Assembly (NCBI RefSeq): GCF_018343545.2
Contig: NZ_JAGYPE020000001.1
Location: 95,727-159,726 of the forward strand
DNA: 64,000 bases
Direction: 5' to 3'
From: Neobacillus citreus
Lineage (GTDB): Bacteria > Bacillota > Bacilli > Bacillales > Cytobacillaceae
Shown: one piece after another, positions 16,152-24,306 of the stretch
How positions within the stretch are numbered: position 1 is the stretch's first letter
How the letters are laid out: every line of letters starts with the position of its first letter
Notes under the pieces: generated by a model
Told to the model about the DNA's origin: nothing
The model's database searches: none
Seen by the model: the letters and a program-made list of their open reading frames with translations, nothing else
Made by a program: the position numbers and the translations under genes

Positions 16152-17369
16152 TTAAAATGATTCAGCTTTCACAGTCTTTGACTCCATAAACGTTTTGTTT
16201 CCTGCTGTGAAGAAAATAATGCTGGCTAGGGTTACTAACGAAATTATCAAAAACATGAACTGTCCTTGAAGGTGGCTTAGTAGATATCCACCGAGGATTG
16301 GACCGAAGAAATGACCAATCTTTCGAAACTGTCCGGCTCCGAAGTAGGTGCCGCGTAAATGTTCTGGGGCAAGTTTGTCCATCATCATGCTGTTGGCCGG
16401 GAAAATCAATATTTCACCAACCGTTAAAAGCACCATGGCAATAATTGCTGTTACCCAACCATTAATGAAGCTAAATCCGATTAATCCGGCTGTCATAAAG
16501 ATAGCACCGAAAACCATTCCCTGCATCAAGCTCAGCTTCTCCGCGATATGGCTGATTGGCATTTGCAAAAACACCACCATGACAGCATTGATGGTAAGAA
16601 GCACAGAGAAAATCAGCACGCCATTCTCCAGCGAATTTTCCAGGTACTGCGGCAGGTTCGAGTCTATTTGGGAATATCCCATGTTTATCAAGATAATCCC
16701 AACTAATAAATATCTTAATGCCTTATCCGTCTTTATGATTTTAAATGCATCTGCCGCAGAAACTACTTTCTTCGCAGCAGCTTCATTTGAGATAACTAGT
16801 TTTTTCATTAGCCATAACAAGACTATGGCATACAATAGATAGGTACTGCCTGTAATGGCAAAGGAAACTTTTGCAGATGTATTGGCAAAATAGGCCCCAA
16901 GAAGCGGACCAACAGATGCCCCGATATTGATGGCTGTGTACCGTAACGAATAAACCTTCATGCGTTTCGTCTTGTCAGTTAAATCTGCCATAAGAGCTTG
17001 AGAGGTTGGTTCGAAAAAGGATGTACAAAGTCCATTAATAGCATTTAATAGAATGAACCAAATTTGCTCGTTAGCAATAGTAAAGCCGAAGTAAACAAGT
17101 GTCAGCGTAAATAAAGCAGTCAGCATGATTGGCTTACGGCCAAAACGGTCCGACAGATGCCCCCCGATAAATCCCCCCACCGTTCCCATTAACGGGCTCA
17201 TCCCAACTGTAATCCCGATTACAATTGGAGAAAGCTCCAAATGTCTTGATAAATAGATAGACAAAAATGGCAGAGTCATAAAAGCGGAACCCCTGGTTAA
17301 AACGGTTCCTAATAACAAGACCCAAACGATAGGATGAAACTGTCCAATATACTGTTTTATTCTGGTCAT
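16152..17369 (-). CDS. MFS drug/solute efflux transporter (12 TM)
   Basis: 405 aa from the internal ATG at 17369, which has GAGG 8 nt upstream; the upstream in-frame ATG (17399) lacks such a site. Twelve membrane segments; motif A GGHLSDRFGRKPIM between TM2 and TM3 identifies the major facilitator superfamily, and the length and N-terminal features fit the DHA1 multidrug class (MdtG/YttB-like). Single gene. Substrate unknown. Confidence 0.85.
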   Translation of the reverse strand: MTRIKQYIGQFHPIVWVLLLGTVLTRGSAFMTLPFLSIYLSRHLELSPIVIGITVGMSPLMGTVGGFIGGHLSDRFGRKPIMLTALFTLTLVYFGFTIANEQIWFILLNAINGLCTSFFEPTSQALMADLTDKTKRMKVYSLRYTAINIGASVGPLLGAYFANTSAKVSFAITGSTYLLYAIVLLWLMKKLVISNEAAAKKVVSAADAFKIIKTDKALRYLLVGIILINMGYSQIDSNLPQYLENSLENGVLIFSVLLTINAVMVVFLQMPISHIAEKLSLMQGMVFGAIFMTAGLIGFSFINGWVTAIIAMVLLTVGEILIFPANSMMMDKLAPEHLRGTYFGAGQFRKIGHFFGPILGGYLLSHLQGQFMFLIISLVTLASIIFFTAGNKTFMESKTVKAESF

Positions 17370-17522
17370 ATATGTTTCCTCGCAAATTTTCAGATACATA
17401 TTAGTAAACTATTTTATTAGAAAAATGTAAAGAATTTTCTTGAAGATATTGGAATGTGTTTCATTATACGAATACTTGGCAATAAAAGAATGTAGTATGG
17501 GTTTTGATTGGAGCATTGGATT

Positions 17523-18200
17523 ATGAAACTGGCTTACATAACAGCTGACCTGATTGTTGGCTTTATCCTTCTCGTTCTTTGGATAAAAATCATTGGTAGA
17601 AAAATTATTAAAAGGGCAACTCCCTTTACTTTTATTTCCTCCATTGTTCTAGGCGAAATAATTGGTAACGCCATCTATGATGATAAAATCAGTTTTTACT
17701 ATATTATGTATTCCATGGTACTATGGGGGGCTCTTCTTATAACTGTCGAATATCTTGGACAGAAGTTTCTAGTCTTTCGCGGCATGGTCGAAGGAAAGCC
17801 CTCAGCACTGATTAGAAACGGTGTGGTGGACCGGCATGAATTGAAGAAAAACCGTATGAATATCAATCAGCTGCAAAGCCTGCTCCGGCAAAGTGAAACC
17901 TTTTCAATCCGTGAAGTCGCTTATTGCTATCTTGAGCCAAACGGGTCATTAAGTATTTTAAAAAAGACAAAATATCAAAAAACCACTCAAGAGGACTTTA
18001 ATATGCCTCCCAAGCCGGTCTGTGTACCCGTAACAATTATACGGGATGGGGAGGTTTTATGGGATGAAATTACCGATTTAGGGTATGACGAAGCATGGCT
18101 GACAACTCAGCTAAATTCCCATAATATCACGGACTACAAGAATATTTTTATTGCTGAATGGCTGGAGGGGGAAGGTTTATTTGTACAAACCATTTCATAA
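17523..18200 (+). CDS. YetF/DUF421 family membrane protein
   Basis: 226 aa from the ATG at 17523 (GGAG 9 nt upstream; the TTG at 17508 overlaps that site). Three N-terminal membrane segments, then the soluble DUF421 domain with the hallmark LIRNGVVDRHELKKNRMNINQL and a later PVTIIRDGEVLWDEI. In bacilli several paralogs (YetF, YkjA, YrbG, YdfS) exist and some are expressed in the forespore and linked to spore properties; exact function is unclear. A second family member is at 53690-54397 on the other strand. Ends at a strong terminator. Confidence 0.9.
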   Translation: MKLAYITADLIVGFILLVLWIKIIGRKIIKRATPFTFISSIVLGEIIGNAIYDDKISFYYIMYSMVLWGALLITVEYLGQKFLVFRGMVEGKPSALIRNGVVDRHELKKNRMNINQLQSLLRQSETFSIREVAYCYLEPNGSLSILKKTKYQKTTQEDFNMPPKPVCVPVTIIRDGEVLWDEITDLGYDEAWLTTQLNSHNITDYKNIFIAEWLEGEGLFVQTIS

Positions 18201-18207
18201 CACAGCG

Positions 18208-18240
18208 AAAAAGAGGCTGTCTTGCTTGACAGCCTCTTTT
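18208..18240. terminator. Bidirectional terminator between YetF-like gene and holin gene
   Basis: AAAGAGGCTGTC-TTGCTT-GACAGCCTCTTTT, a 12-bp stem followed by TTTTATGG on plus and by TTTCGC on minus. Confidence 0.88.
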
Positions 18241-18244
18241 ATGG

Positions 18245-18511
18245 TTAATTTGGATCTTTATAATTTAAGGCTCGGGTACTGTCGCCATACCCTTTGGTCG
18301 TCGGGTCTTGAACAATTCCAAGCAATGAAAGCAATACAAAAACAGCATTTGCCAAGGTAATTACCCAATCCTGAAGTGCATCCGAAAGCTGGAAATTAGT
18401 TATGCCCATGGAATTTAATCCGCCTAGAATCATTTGCGCGACAATAAATAGCTGCGAGATAAATGCAATCACCCAGTTCCGGTTCTTGAACCGAACTTTC
18501 CAGTTAATCAT
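18245..18511 (-). CDS. Phage phi-LC3-type holin, orphan gene
   Basis: 88 aa from ATG 18511 (MINWKVRFKNRNWV), the usual N-terminus of the family; an ATG six codons upstream is less likely. Two hydrophobic helices (about 14-32 and 53-70) and the C-terminal signature DPTTKGYGDSTRAL.Y identify the phi-LC3 holin family (Phage_holin_1). Phage holins make inner-membrane pores for endolysin release. No endolysin, tail or other phage gene is near, so this is a domesticated or relict holin standing alone next to a class A PBP gene. A stand-alone role in autolysis or sporulation is speculative. Confidence 0.85.
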   Translation of the reverse strand: MINWKVRFKNRNWVIAFISQLFIVAQMILGGLNSMGITNFQLSDALQDWVITLANAVFVLLSLLGIVQDPTTKGYGDSTRALNYKDPN

Positions 18512-18694
18512 GACACCATCCCTTTCCATAAAAATGTTTTATCTTTCTACTAACATATGCTTACATTGGAATTGGTTGTCCACGATTGTCTTGGTATTAA
18601 AAGATTTCTATTCAAAGGTCTTTGTTGGTCTTTTTTAACTTGAATATTTATAATAGGAAGAAGCAAAAAATCACACGAAGGTTAGGAGATAATT

Positions 18695-20797
18695 ATGGAC
18701 AAGCTGCGCCCAATCTGGGAATTAGTCGTCCGTTTCTGGAAAAAGAAACATTTAACTCAAATTCTATTGTTGATTTGTCTAGTAGTCGTGCTTTCAACTA
18801 TTTCATATTTTGGCTGGCTCGCCTCGAGAGCGAATGTACAGTCATTAAAGGAAGGCCTTAGCCAACCGACAGTTGTTTATGATAAAAATGGCAATGTTGC
18901 TTCAAATGTTGCAACAAACCGGACAAAAGGTGTCAAAATTGAAGAGCTGCCCAAATATGTTCCGAATGCAGTGGTAGCAATAGAGGACGAGCGATTTTAT
19001 GAGCATAGCGGTTTCGATATTCAAGGGATCGCCCGTGCCTTCTTCGGTAACTTATTCGCCGGAAGGATTACTGGAGGAGGAAGCACCCTTACGCAGCAGC
19101 TCACCAAAAACGCGCTGCTTTCGCCAGAACGAACCTATAAACGGAAGGCTGAGGAATTATTTTTAGCGGTAAAAATTGAACAAGTTTATACTAAAGACGA
19201 AATTCTGCAAATGTATCTGAACCAAGTTTATTTCGGCAGCGGTGCCTGGGGAATTGGCAATGCCTCAAAGAAATATTTTAATAAGGATGCCAAGGACATG
19301 ACCATTAGCGAGGCGGCAATGATTGCCGGTCTTCTGCATGCGCCGAATTATCTTGATCCTTATAGAAATTATAAGGGAGCAATGGACCGAAGAGATGTCG
19401 TGTTGGGTAAAATGAAAGAACTCGGGATGATAACCACAGCCCAGTACAGCCAGGCTAAAAAAGAAAAAATCCGCCTGCATGACGGTGGTGGCAGCTTCGT
19501 AGAGCGGAAATACCCTTATTATGTTGATGCTGTTTTAAACGAAGCCATTTCCCGATACGGCCTGACACAGGATGAAATTTTAACAAGAGGCTACAGAATT
19601 TATACGGAAATGGATCAAAATTTACAGGCGGGCCTAGAAAAGGTTTATGCTAATAAATCCTTGTTTCCTAGAGGGATGGGGGGAGAAACCGTCCAAAGCG
19701 GCTCTGTCTTGATGGACCCAGCATCAGGCGGTGTGCTTGCCCTCGTTGGCGGACGCGGTGAACAAGTGTTTCGCGGCTTTAACCGGGCGACGCAATTAAA
19801 GGCGCAGCCAGGTTCTTCAATCAAACCGTTGGCCGTCTATACAGCAGCTCTTGAGGAAGGTTATACTTATTCGTCTGAGCTGGTCGATGAGCCGCTTACA
19901 TTTGGCAATTACAAGCCGGAAAATTTCACAAAAACATATCAGGGCAAGGTTCCTTTGTATAAGGCTTTGGAAGACTCCTTAAATGTTCCGGCCGTATGGC
20001 TGTTGGATCAGGTTGGTTTAAACAAGGGGCTTGATACCTTGAAACGTTTCGGAATTCCTGTAGAAAAAGAAGATAGAAACCTAGCAGTTGCACTTGGTGG
20101 GATGAGTAAAGGCGTTTCCCCTCTGCAGATGGCCAATGCTTACACTGTTTTTCCAAATGGCGGGAAGCGTCAGGACAGCCATTTGATTACAAAAATTGTC
20201 GGCCCAACAGATAATATTATTGCTGAGCGGGAAGCTAAAACAACCAAAGTGACCTCCAAAAAGGTGGCAAATGAAATGACCTCCATTCTTCTAAATGTGG
20301 TTGAATCTGGAACAGGTCAAAAAGCCCGCATCCCGGGAGTACAAATTGCCGGGAAAACCGGTTCAACTCAGCTTCCGTTTGCTGATATAAACGGCACGAA
20401 GGATCAGTGGATGGTCGGCTATACGCCAAATCTGGTAGGGGCCATTTGGATTGGTTTTGACCAAACGGACCGCCAGCACTACCTGCCGAGCTCAAGTTCT
20501 TCAAATGTCGTGCCTATTTTTAGAGAAATCATGAGAACATCAACAACCTCTCTTCCAAAAGAAAATTTTGATGTTGTGTCCATAAATGCTAAGCTAGCCG
20601 GGGAAACAAACCCTGCTGCAAACATACAAGACCAGGCAGAAGAAATTGGTAAAGAATTAAATGATAGTGCCAAAAAGATTGGGAACACGATAAAAGAACA
20701 AGCACCTGAATGGAAAAAGGGTTTGGAGGAAGTACTCTATAATGTTGGCGAAAAGGTCGACTCGTTGATTCAAAAACTGCAGAGTATGCAAAAATAG
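18695..20797 (+). CDS. Class A penicillin-binding protein (PBP1A family; PbpG/PBP2d-like)
   Basis: 700 aa bifunctional peptidoglycan synthase. One membrane anchor (about 22-43). Glycosyltransferase 51 domain with EDERFYEHSG (catalytic Glu about 97) and GGSTLTQQ (about 128-135). Transpeptidase domain with SSIK (Ser about 374), SLN (about 428-430) and KTG (about 554-556). The Asn/Lys/Gln-rich tail is a 60-residue coiled-coil-like extension. TTAGGAGA precedes the ATG. Length and lack of a C-terminal FN3 or low-complexity Ser/Gly tail favour PbpG/PBP2d (forespore) over PonA, but this is a judgement by size. Monocistronic, ending in a terminator overlapping its stop. Confidence 0.9.
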   Translation: MDKLRPIWELVVRFWKKKHLTQILLLICLVVVLSTISYFGWLASRANVQSLKEGLSQPTVVYDKNGNVASNVATNRTKGVKIEELPKYVPNAVVAIEDERFYEHSGFDIQGIARAFFGNLFAGRITGGGSTLTQQLTKNALLSPERTYKRKAEELFLAVKIEQVYTKDEILQMYLNQVYFGSGAWGIGNASKKYFNKDAKDMTISEAAMIAGLLHAPNYLDPYRNYKGAMDRRDVVLGKMKELGMITTAQYSQAKKEKIRLHDGGGSFVERKYPYYVDAVLNEAISRYGLTQDEILTRGYRIYTEMDQNLQAGLEKVYANKSLFPRGMGGETVQSGSVLMDPASGGVLALVGGRGEQVFRGFNRATQLKAQPGSSIKPLAVYTAALEEGYTYSSELVDEPLTFGNYKPENFTKTYQGKVPLYKALEDSLNVPAVWLLDQVGLNKGLDTLKRFGIPVEKEDRNLAVALGGMSKGVSPLQMANAYTVFPNGGKRQDSHLITKIVGPTDNIIAEREAKTTKVTSKKVANEMTSILLNVVESGTGQKARIPGVQIAGKTGSTQLPFADINGTKDQWMVGYTPNLVGAIWIGFDQTDRQHYLPSSSSSNVVPIFREIMRTSTTSLPKENFDVVSINAKLAGETNPAANIQDQAEEIGKELNDSAKKIGNTIKEQAPEWKKGLEEVLYNVGEKVDSLIQKLQSMQK

Positions 20798-20816
20798 CAC
20801 GCCGCTTGGCGTGCTA
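20795..20816. terminator. Bidirectional terminator overlapping two stop codons
   Basis: TAGCACGCC-GCTT-GGCGTGCTA; includes the PBP stop and the last codon region of the convergent ECF S-component gene. T-rich on the minus side (TATTTTTGC). Confidence 0.85.
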
Positions 20817-21395
20817 TTTATCATCTGTTAACTCGATTGGGTTTTGATGAAATGTTTTTTCCTTATGCCTTTGTAAAAGCTTTAGCAGGACTGGACCAAG
20901 GGTTAAATAAAACAAAAAGTTGCCGGCCGCATGATATAAATCAAACGGGATCCCTCTTAGGTAGTAAACCCAAAAAGCAGCCGGGCCGCCAATGATGAAA
21001 ACGTTTAAGGATACCATGAATCCAAAAAACAGCCCGGTAAAACCGGCGTATACCGATAAAAGCAGATGGGGAATTTTCTCATAAAACCTTCCAATTACGC
21101 CCGATACAACGGCAACTGCTCCCCATGCTATCAGCTGCATCACAACAAAAGGACCAAAGCCCAACACCAGGTTTGAACCCAAAACCGTCAGAACTGCAAT
21201 AATCAGACCAAACCTTACTCCATAAATCAAGGCAGAGCAAATTATTATAACCGTTGATGGCTGGACGTTTGGAATCATCCCCATATAAATCCTGCCAACA
21301 ATACTCAAGGTTGCTAAGCACGCCATCAAGGTCATGTTTCTTAACGTTAAAAGGTTCCGCACCCTGGGCCTAAATATGGAAAGAACGCTCTCCAT
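20814..21395 (-). CDS. ECF transporter S-component, predicted for cobalamin or a precursor
   Basis: 193 aa from the ATG at 21395, overlapping the upstream stop as TGATG, with GGAGG 7 nt before it. Six hydrophobic segments, small size and a conserved N-terminal LRNMTLMACLATLSIVGRIYMG / FGPFVVMQLIAWG pattern are those of membrane substrate-binding S-components of energy-coupling factor transporters. No EcfA or EcfT genes are nearby, so it would use a shared module (group II). Third gene of an operon under a cobalamin riboswitch, so cobalamin or a corrinoid is the predicted cargo (inference). Related riboswitch-linked S-components include CbrT and CblT. Confidence 0.83.
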   Translation of the reverse strand: MESVLSIFRPRVRNLLTLRNMTLMACLATLSIVGRIYMGMIPNVQPSTVIIICSALIYGVRFGLIIAVLTVLGSNLVLGFGPFVVMQLIAWGAVAVVSGVIGRFYEKIPHLLLSVYAGFTGLFFGFMVSLNVFIIGGPAAFWVYYLRGIPFDLYHAAGNFLFYLTLGPVLLKLLQRHKEKTFHQNPIELTDDK

Positions 21396-22063
21396 CACTT
21401 GTCCTCCCTATAATCGACAACATAATTCCACTCTAATGTGTCGCCAGGATTAACATCCTTTACGCCGGATGAGCGGTCTCCTTTGACTCCATTTATTCTG
21501 TAGCTCCATCCGCTGTATGGCCCTTTGTCAAACTCACGCCAGCCGCCAATACCTTTTGTATATAGCGTGGCACCTGAACCAGTAGTTTCCAGCTTTATGC
21601 CGGCCTCCTGACAGACTAGTTTTAAAACATCGGCTGCTTTCGTTTGATCGTTTATTTCAACTGACCGCGGTGCAATTAAATAGCCATCAGGCGTCTTTAC
21701 TGAAACAGTTACTGTGTCTTGCTTTTTTTCTTGGACCGGTGCAGATGCTGGTGCCGTACTGCCCGCTGGCTGCTGAGTTACCGTTGAAGTTTGTTTTACA
21801 GGCTGAGTAGTTATTACTTTTACGGCTGAATTCTTTCCAGCGGTATCAGATGACGTTGCTTCCGCATTGGAAACAATCCCTTCCACATTCTTTACAGTTT
21901 CCGCAGCAGTTTGCTGATCCTGCTGAACTTGTTTAACCTGAGGGGTGGTTGTTGTCGTTGTAATCGTTTTGCCCGGAGTATAGCCATATAAAGCATAGCC
22001 AATCCCGCCGATAACCAAAAGCCATGATGCAATATCACCGATGATTTTCTGCCAGCCTTTCAT
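21395..22063 (-). CDS. Membrane-anchored DUF4430 (transcobalamin beta-domain-like) protein
   Basis: 222 aa. Membrane anchor about 11-29, a Thr/Gln/Ala-rich extended linker to about residue 120, then a DUF4430 domain with the hallmarks FDKGPYSGWSYRINGVKGD and DTLEWNYVVDYRED. DUF4430 resembles the C-terminal beta-domain that caps cobalamin in intrinsic factor and transcobalamin. Starts 2 nt after the stop of the alpha-barrel gene (its ribosome binding site GGGGGTG lies inside that gene's end) and is followed by the S-component by a TGATG overlap. Position, surface anchoring and the riboswitch all support extracytoplasmic cobalamin binding. That it forms a two-piece binder with its neighbour is inference. 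Confidence 0.8.
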   Translation of the reverse strand: MKGWQKIIGDIASWLLVIGGIGYALYGYTPGKTITTTTTTPQVKQVQQDQQTAAETVKNVEGIVSNAEATSSDTAGKNSAVKVITTQPVKQTSTVTQQPAGSTAPASAPVQEKKQDTVTVSVKTPDGYLIAPRSVEINDQTKAADVLKLVCQEAGIKLETTGSGATLYTKGIGGWREFDKGPYSGWSYRINGVKGDRSSGVKDVNPGDTLEWNYVVDYREDK

Positions 22064-22065
22064 GG

Positions 22066-23364
22066 TTACACCCCCAAGAACTTTCTTCTAAGAATTAAAG
22101 CCAGTGCCCCAATAAATGCGGTAGTGCCTCCTACCTTAAGGTTATTGGAATTGATAGTACCACTTTCTTTTTCAACTTTTACCTCAACTTTGGGTTCACC
22201 AGCTGCTGTTTGAACCGCGGCAGGCTGCTGGACGACTATCACTTGCGGCTGTGAAGATGTATTTCCTGCAGCTCCAGCTGTCCCAGCATTATTGTTTGTA
22301 ATGATTTCTCTAATTACCTCTTTCGTGGACTCTGAGACAGGCAATTTTGAAACGTCTGTTGTCGGCGTAACAGTCACATAATTATTGTTGTTTACTACTG
22401 TTGGTGTTGGAGCAGGTGTAGATGGTTGGGCTGGTGTTGATTCAACTGGCAGTGGTGCAGCGAAGTGAAAAAGTCTATCACCATTCTTAAATAGGTCATA
22501 TGCTACTAGCGCTTGAAATGCCTGTTCAGTTGCCATTGAGTTTTCGGCTGTTTCACTTTTCAGCCATTTAAAACCATCTTCCCATGGCTGTGTCTTATAT
22601 GACAGCAATGCTTTAACTGGATTAGTTGACCCCTTAACAAAATCACCTGCGGTCGGGTCAACTCCTACTGATGATAAACCAATAATTGCTTGAGAGGTAG
22701 AGTTGGCGTTATCACCACTGTAAGAATCTCCGAATTCCGCATTAGCACCTTCTGAAGTCTTTAAGAAATTTACAGCATTATCAATATCAGCCTTTACAAC
22801 AGGATCTTCTTTGTGGGCAGATAACGCGGTAAGCGCCATACCTGTAGAATCAACGCTAGCCGTACCATCCCAGCCTGCCCATCCGCCTGTTGGCAGGTCA
22901 GAGGCTGTAATCTTATCAATCAGCTTCTGCTTAGTCCATAGTGCATCAGCTGGAATATTGTACACACCTGAATCTAAAGCGATTAAAGCGTAGATATAAG
23001 CTGTTGTAGAGGTTAATGTTGTATCACTATAAGCCTTCTTAATTAGGTTCTGACCTTTATAATTTTGCGGGTTTTCCCCTAGTGCACGAAGTGCTAATAT
23101 AATCTTATGCAATTCAGTACCCTTCACATCTCCTGTTAAACGAACATCTAACTTATCAAGATAAGCTGTCTTATTAGATGCTGTCAGCTTACCTGCTCTA
23201 CCGAGAGTTATTATATGCCAATCTGAGTCTAATACTGACGATTGAACATGCAGTGCTGTCTTGTGAATCTGGTCTGAAACATTCTCTTCGGCGTACACAT
23301 TAATTGGCAGTGAAAGTGCCAGTGCACCAATTAACATGATTGATTTAATCTTGGTTAGTTTCAA
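22066..23364 (-). CDS. Surface alpha/alpha-toroid protein, cobalamin-binding (intrinsic-factor alpha-domain-like)
   Basis: 432 aa. Signal peptide (MKLTKIKSIMLIGALALSLP..YAEE), then a helical-repeat toroid about 30-305 of the prenyltransferase/cobalamin-binding type: repeated units such as GWAGWDGTASVDSTGMALTAL, NSTSQAIIGLSSVGVDP and NSMATEQAFQALVAYD. This is the alpha6/alpha6 barrel seen in intrinsic factor. A Pro/Thr/Val-rich linker (about 305-345) leads to a C-terminal hydrophobic segment TTAFIGALALIL with RRK, a membrane or wall-anchor-like tail without a recognisable LPxTG. First gene after the cobalamin riboswitch; tightly followed by the DUF4430 gene. The terpene-cyclase possibility is ruled against by secretion and the riboswitch. 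Confidence 0.82.
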   Translation of the reverse strand: MKLTKIKSIMLIGALALSLPINVYAEENVSDQIHKTALHVQSSVLDSDWHIITLGRAGKLTASNKTAYLDKLDVRLTGDVKGTELHKIILALRALGENPQNYKGQNLIKKAYSDTTLTSTTAYIYALIALDSGVYNIPADALWTKQKLIDKITASDLPTGGWAGWDGTASVDSTGMALTALSAHKEDPVVKADIDNAVNFLKTSEGANAEFGDSYSGDNANSTSQAIIGLSSVGVDPTAGDFVKGSTNPVKALLSYKTQPWEDGFKWLKSETAENSMATEQAFQALVAYDLFKNGDRLFHFAAPLPVESTPAQPSTPAPTPTVVNNNNYVTVTPTTDVSKLPVSESTKEVIREIITNNNAGTAGAAGNTSSQPQVIVVQQPAAVQTAAGEPKVEVKVEKESGTINSNNLKVGGTTAFIGALALILRRKFLGV

Positions 23365-23404
23365 TTTCTTCTCTCCCTTTCTATCTTTACCCCAAAATTG
23401 GCAT

Positions 23405-23431
23405 AAAAAAATCCTCCTATCAGTTAGGAGG
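23405..23431 (-). terminator. Riboswitch-controlled attenuator before the cobalamin-capture operon
   Basis: Minus-strand hairpin CCTCCTA-ACTGA-TAGGAGG followed by ATTTTTTT, between the cobalamin aptamer and the first gene. An upstream copy of TAGGAG (23488-23483) in the aptamer's 3' hairpin can pair with the same CTCCTA, giving an antiterminator. Confidence 0.85.
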
Positions 23432-23474
23432 AGGTGTTATATATGCTAAGTAACAAACGAGTGACGTTTCCTGC

Positions 23475-23680
23475 TTAACACTCTCCTATCCACGTAGGCA
23501 TTTGTGTTTAAAAACAGGCAGGTTTCCTGGCTCATGGTCATTGCTTCCTATGTCTTCCCATCTATTAAGACAGTGACATCGTATAGGTTGCTCCCATTTA
23601 CAGTGGCGGGACCGCGTTGGCTTTTAACCAACTTCCCTATTAAGCTAAGAGTCTTGTTTTAAGACTTTAGCACCTGTTTT
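23475..23680 (-). promoter_or_regulatory. Cobalamin (B12) riboswitch
   Basis: On the minus strand the conserved blocks occur in order: AGGTGC, AATAGGGAA, a GCCAAC..GCGGTCCCGCCACTGT block, GTCACTGTC..GGGAAGAC, and the B12 box GAGCCAGGAAACCTGCC, followed by a CCTA..TAGG hairpin suited to the L5-L13 kissing loop. It lies 110 nt upstream of the toroid gene with an intrinsic terminator in between, so adenosylcobalamin or a related corrinoid is expected to turn the operon off by transcription termination. Confidence 0.95.
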
Positions 23681-23708
23681 TTAAAGATTATTTTTTTATG
23701 CTGTTTTT

Positions 23709-23738
23709 ATTATAGTAAAAGTCTGGTTCATTTGTACA
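23709..23738 (-). promoter_or_regulatory. Predicted sigma-A promoter for the cobalamin operon
   Basis: -10 TATAAT (23714-23709) and a weaker -35 TGTACA (23738-23733) with an 18-bp spacer, ending about 30 nt upstream of the riboswitch aptamer. Confidence 0.55.
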
Positions 23739-23775
23739 TGTTTTTGTTTTTGCTTTCATTTTTTTACTGAATCAA

Positions 23776-23815
23776 ACAAGCAGGGAGCAACCTTAAAAAA
23801 GGTGCCCCCTAGGCT
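23776..23815 (-). terminator. Probable terminator of the riboflavin operon
   Basis: Imperfect minus-strand stem GGGGGCACCTT / AAGGTTGCTCCC just after ribH, followed by TGCTTGTTT. Weak T tract, so confidence is limited. Confidence 0.5.
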
Positions 23816-23820
23816 TTCTA

Positions 23821-24288
23821 TTATTCAAAATTTCTTGTTAGGTTTGCCATTTCGATGGCGCCAGAAGCAGCATCCCAGCCTTTGTTGCCTGCTTTTGTAC
23901 CAGCCCGCTCGATTGCCTGCTCGATTGAATCTGTGGTTAATACCCCAAAAATAACCGGAATGCCAGTATCAAGCGTGATGCGGGATACTCCTTTAGCGAC
24001 TTCATTACACACGAAATCAAAATGTGGTGTGGAACCGCGGATAACTGTACCTAGTGTGATAACTGCATCATATTTTTTGCTGTCAGCCATTTTTTTAGCG
24101 ATTAATGGAATCTCAAATGCGCCTGGAACCCACGCGACATCCACATCAGATTCATTCACTCCATGGCGCTTTAAAGCATCCTGTGCCCCAGACAATAATT
24201 TGCTTGTAATAAATTCATTAAAACGTCCTACTACGATTCCGACTTTCAGTCCTGTACCAACTAAATTTCCTTCAAAAATATGTCCCAT
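23821..24288 (-). CDS. ribH: 6,7-dimethyl-8-ribityllumazine synthase
   Basis: 155 aa, the normal length. Condenses 5-amino-6-ribitylaminouracil with 3,4-dihydroxy-2-butanone 4-phosphate to lumazine; subunits assemble into icosahedral or pentameric shells. Motifs: [15 protein letters not shown] (substrate binding), [27 protein letters not shown] with the catalytic His, and [17 protein letters not shown]. Third gene after ribE and ribBA, 18 nt from ribBA. GGAGG-type site before the ATG. Confidence 0.97.
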   Translation of the reverse strand: MGHIFEGNLVGTGLKVGIVVGRFNEFITSKLLSGAQDALKRHGVNESDVDVAWVPGAFEIPLIAKKMADSKKYDAVITLGTVIRGSTPHFDFVCNEVAKGVSRITLDTGIPVIFGVLTTDSIEQAIERAGTKAGNKGWDAASGAIEMANLTRNFE

Positions 24289-24306
24289 TTCTATTCCTCC
24301 GTATTT

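Noticed and set aside
20814-23364. Terpene/squalene cyclase interpretation of the toroid gene
   Set aside because: Signal peptide, membrane anchor, DUF4430 partner and B12 riboswitch fit cobalamin capture better; no DxDD or QW motif was seen.
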